Below are positions 63,255-64,000 of a stretch of 64,000 nt of DNA, in pieces. Under the pieces are notes generated by a model that worked only from the letters and a program-made list of their open reading frames with translations, searched no databases and had not been told where the DNA came from. A program made the position numbers and the translations under genes. The DNA is from Xanthomonas phaseoli pv. phaseoli (GTDB lineage Bacteria > Pseudomonadota > Gammaproteobacteria > Xanthomonadales > Xanthomonadaceae): contig CP094243.1 in NCBI GenBank assembly GCA_022749655.1, forward strand, positions 3,286,001 to 3,350,000, given 5' to 3'. Numbering within the stretch: the first letter of the stretch is position 1; each line of letters opens with the position of its first letter.

Positions 63255-64000
63255 CGCCACTCCGGCTGATAACGGTCAAGACTGGGCTGGCAATGCGAAG
63301 GCAGGATGACCAGCTCCGGGTGCGCCTGCGACAGAACGTGCAGTTGCCGCACGGTGCGCTGGAATGCGTGCCAGTCGTGCATCAGCAAACGCGTGGGCCA
63401 GGCTGGCCATTGCAGCGAGGCCCAGGTGGCCGAGGACCACACCGCGTCCGCACACAGCAACACCTCGCGGCCGTGCTGGTCGCGTAGCCACAACCCCATC
63501 TGGCCGGGCACGTGCCCGGGTAGCGGTACCGCGAGCACGCTGCCGTCCTCGAACAGATCGTAGGCCGGGCCGAGCTCCTGCCAGGCTCCAGTCAACGCGC
63601 GCTGCGGTGCCTGGTCGGCAAAACAGGCGCTGGTCGAAGTCGTCGGGCAACAGCTGCGGCAGCAAGGCGCGGCGCAACCCGCCCACGCGCGAGCAGCTGC
63701 GCAGCTGCTGATAATCCGCGCGCAGGCAGATGAAGCGCGCATTCGGCAGATCGCGCAGGCCACCGATATGGTCGGCGTGGAAGTGCGAAATCAGACACCA
63801 GGCGATCTCGTCCAGCTGCACGTCGCGACGCGCCAGTTGCGCGCCCAGGGTTTCGTGCGCCGGCAGCGTCACCGGCGTGGTCCAGCGATACAGGCGCTCC
63901 GGCCACGGATCAGTGGCGCGAAAAAAATGCTCCGCATAGCCGGTGTCGTAGAGCAGCGCGCCACGCTGTGGATGCCGAATCAGCACGCTCAAGGCTGGAA
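63251..64000 (-). CDS. MBL-fold metallo-hydrolase, N-terminus beyond window (one frameshift)
   Basis: Partial: about 250 residues seen, continuing past the right edge. The zinc motif is HFHADHIGGL, with a preceding LLYDTGYAEHFF and later PGHVPGQMGLWL, CADAVWSS and PSHCQPS, typical of lactonase-like MBL hydrolases. The frame shifts near 63622, where TTTT carries one T too many (or two too few). In-frame codons continue upstream of the TTG at 63992 to the window end, so the true start is not in view. It is the most upstream gene visible of the five-gene operon. Confidence 0.78.

Overview
The window is high-GC DNA from a Xanthomonas-type gammaproteobacterium. Supporting this are large TonB-dependent receptors next to plant-glycan hydrolases, a LOV-histidine kinase-response regulator hybrid of the kind known from Xanthomonas, a long Pro/Ala-rich FtsY, and GTAG-type REP repeats. 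The X. citri/axonopodis/euvesicatoria group is my guess from recalled gene content. No phage, IS transposase, rRNA or CRISPR array is visible; one tRNA (Phe) is present.

Layout. (1) 0-22.6 kb, mostly minus strand: a carbohydrate-utilisation region with a GH127 beta-L-arabinofuranosidase, two TonB-dependent receptors, an S9 peptidase, a GH43 enzyme, a very large (alpha/alpha)6 hydrolase (candidate GH121), a second six-hairpin-type exported protein, and a plus-strand S53 peptidase. (2) 22.9-25.2 kb: a DUF5694 protein, a cluster of inverted-repeat elements and a small flagellar-rod-like protein. (3) 25.4-35 kb, minus strand: GH35 enzyme, second S9 peptidase, APC permease and two DUF885 peptidase-like proteins, joined by start/stop overlaps within each pair. 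(4) 35-43.5 kb: a trans-4-hydroxyproline catabolic cluster (epimerase, three-part D-hydroxyproline dehydrogenase, deaminase, ketoglutarate semialdehyde dehydrogenase, Xaa-Pro-type peptidase) facing a PAS-AraC regulator. (5) 43.7-59.3 kb: mainly housekeeping genes (ftsY, mutY, yggX, LOV kinase, cho, tRNA-Phe, blc, acyl-CoA dehydrogenase, HNH nuclease, dxs). (6) 59.3-64 kb, minus strand: a compact glycosyltransferase / epimerase / MBL-hydrolase operon running off the right edge.

How it may fit together (inference): blocks 1, 3 and 4 together hold enzymes suited to dismantling plant hydroxyproline-rich glycoproteins such as extensins. They cover removal of Hyp-linked arabinofuranosides and galactose, uptake, cleavage of proline-rich peptides, and conversion of 4-hydroxyproline to 2-oxoglutarate. 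A spaced motif, CGTCTTG-N20-TGCGGAAA on the plus strand, lies upstream of both receptors and one exported protein. A degenerate copy with the same spacing sits at the hydroxyproline promoter, hinting at shared control.

Quality warning: about 25 genes or gene segments carry single-base frameshifts, mostly one base lost from short homopolymers. Essential ftsY and dxs are among them. These look like uncorrected sequencing errors, so I annotate those genes as whole CDSs spanning the shifts rather than as pseudogenes.
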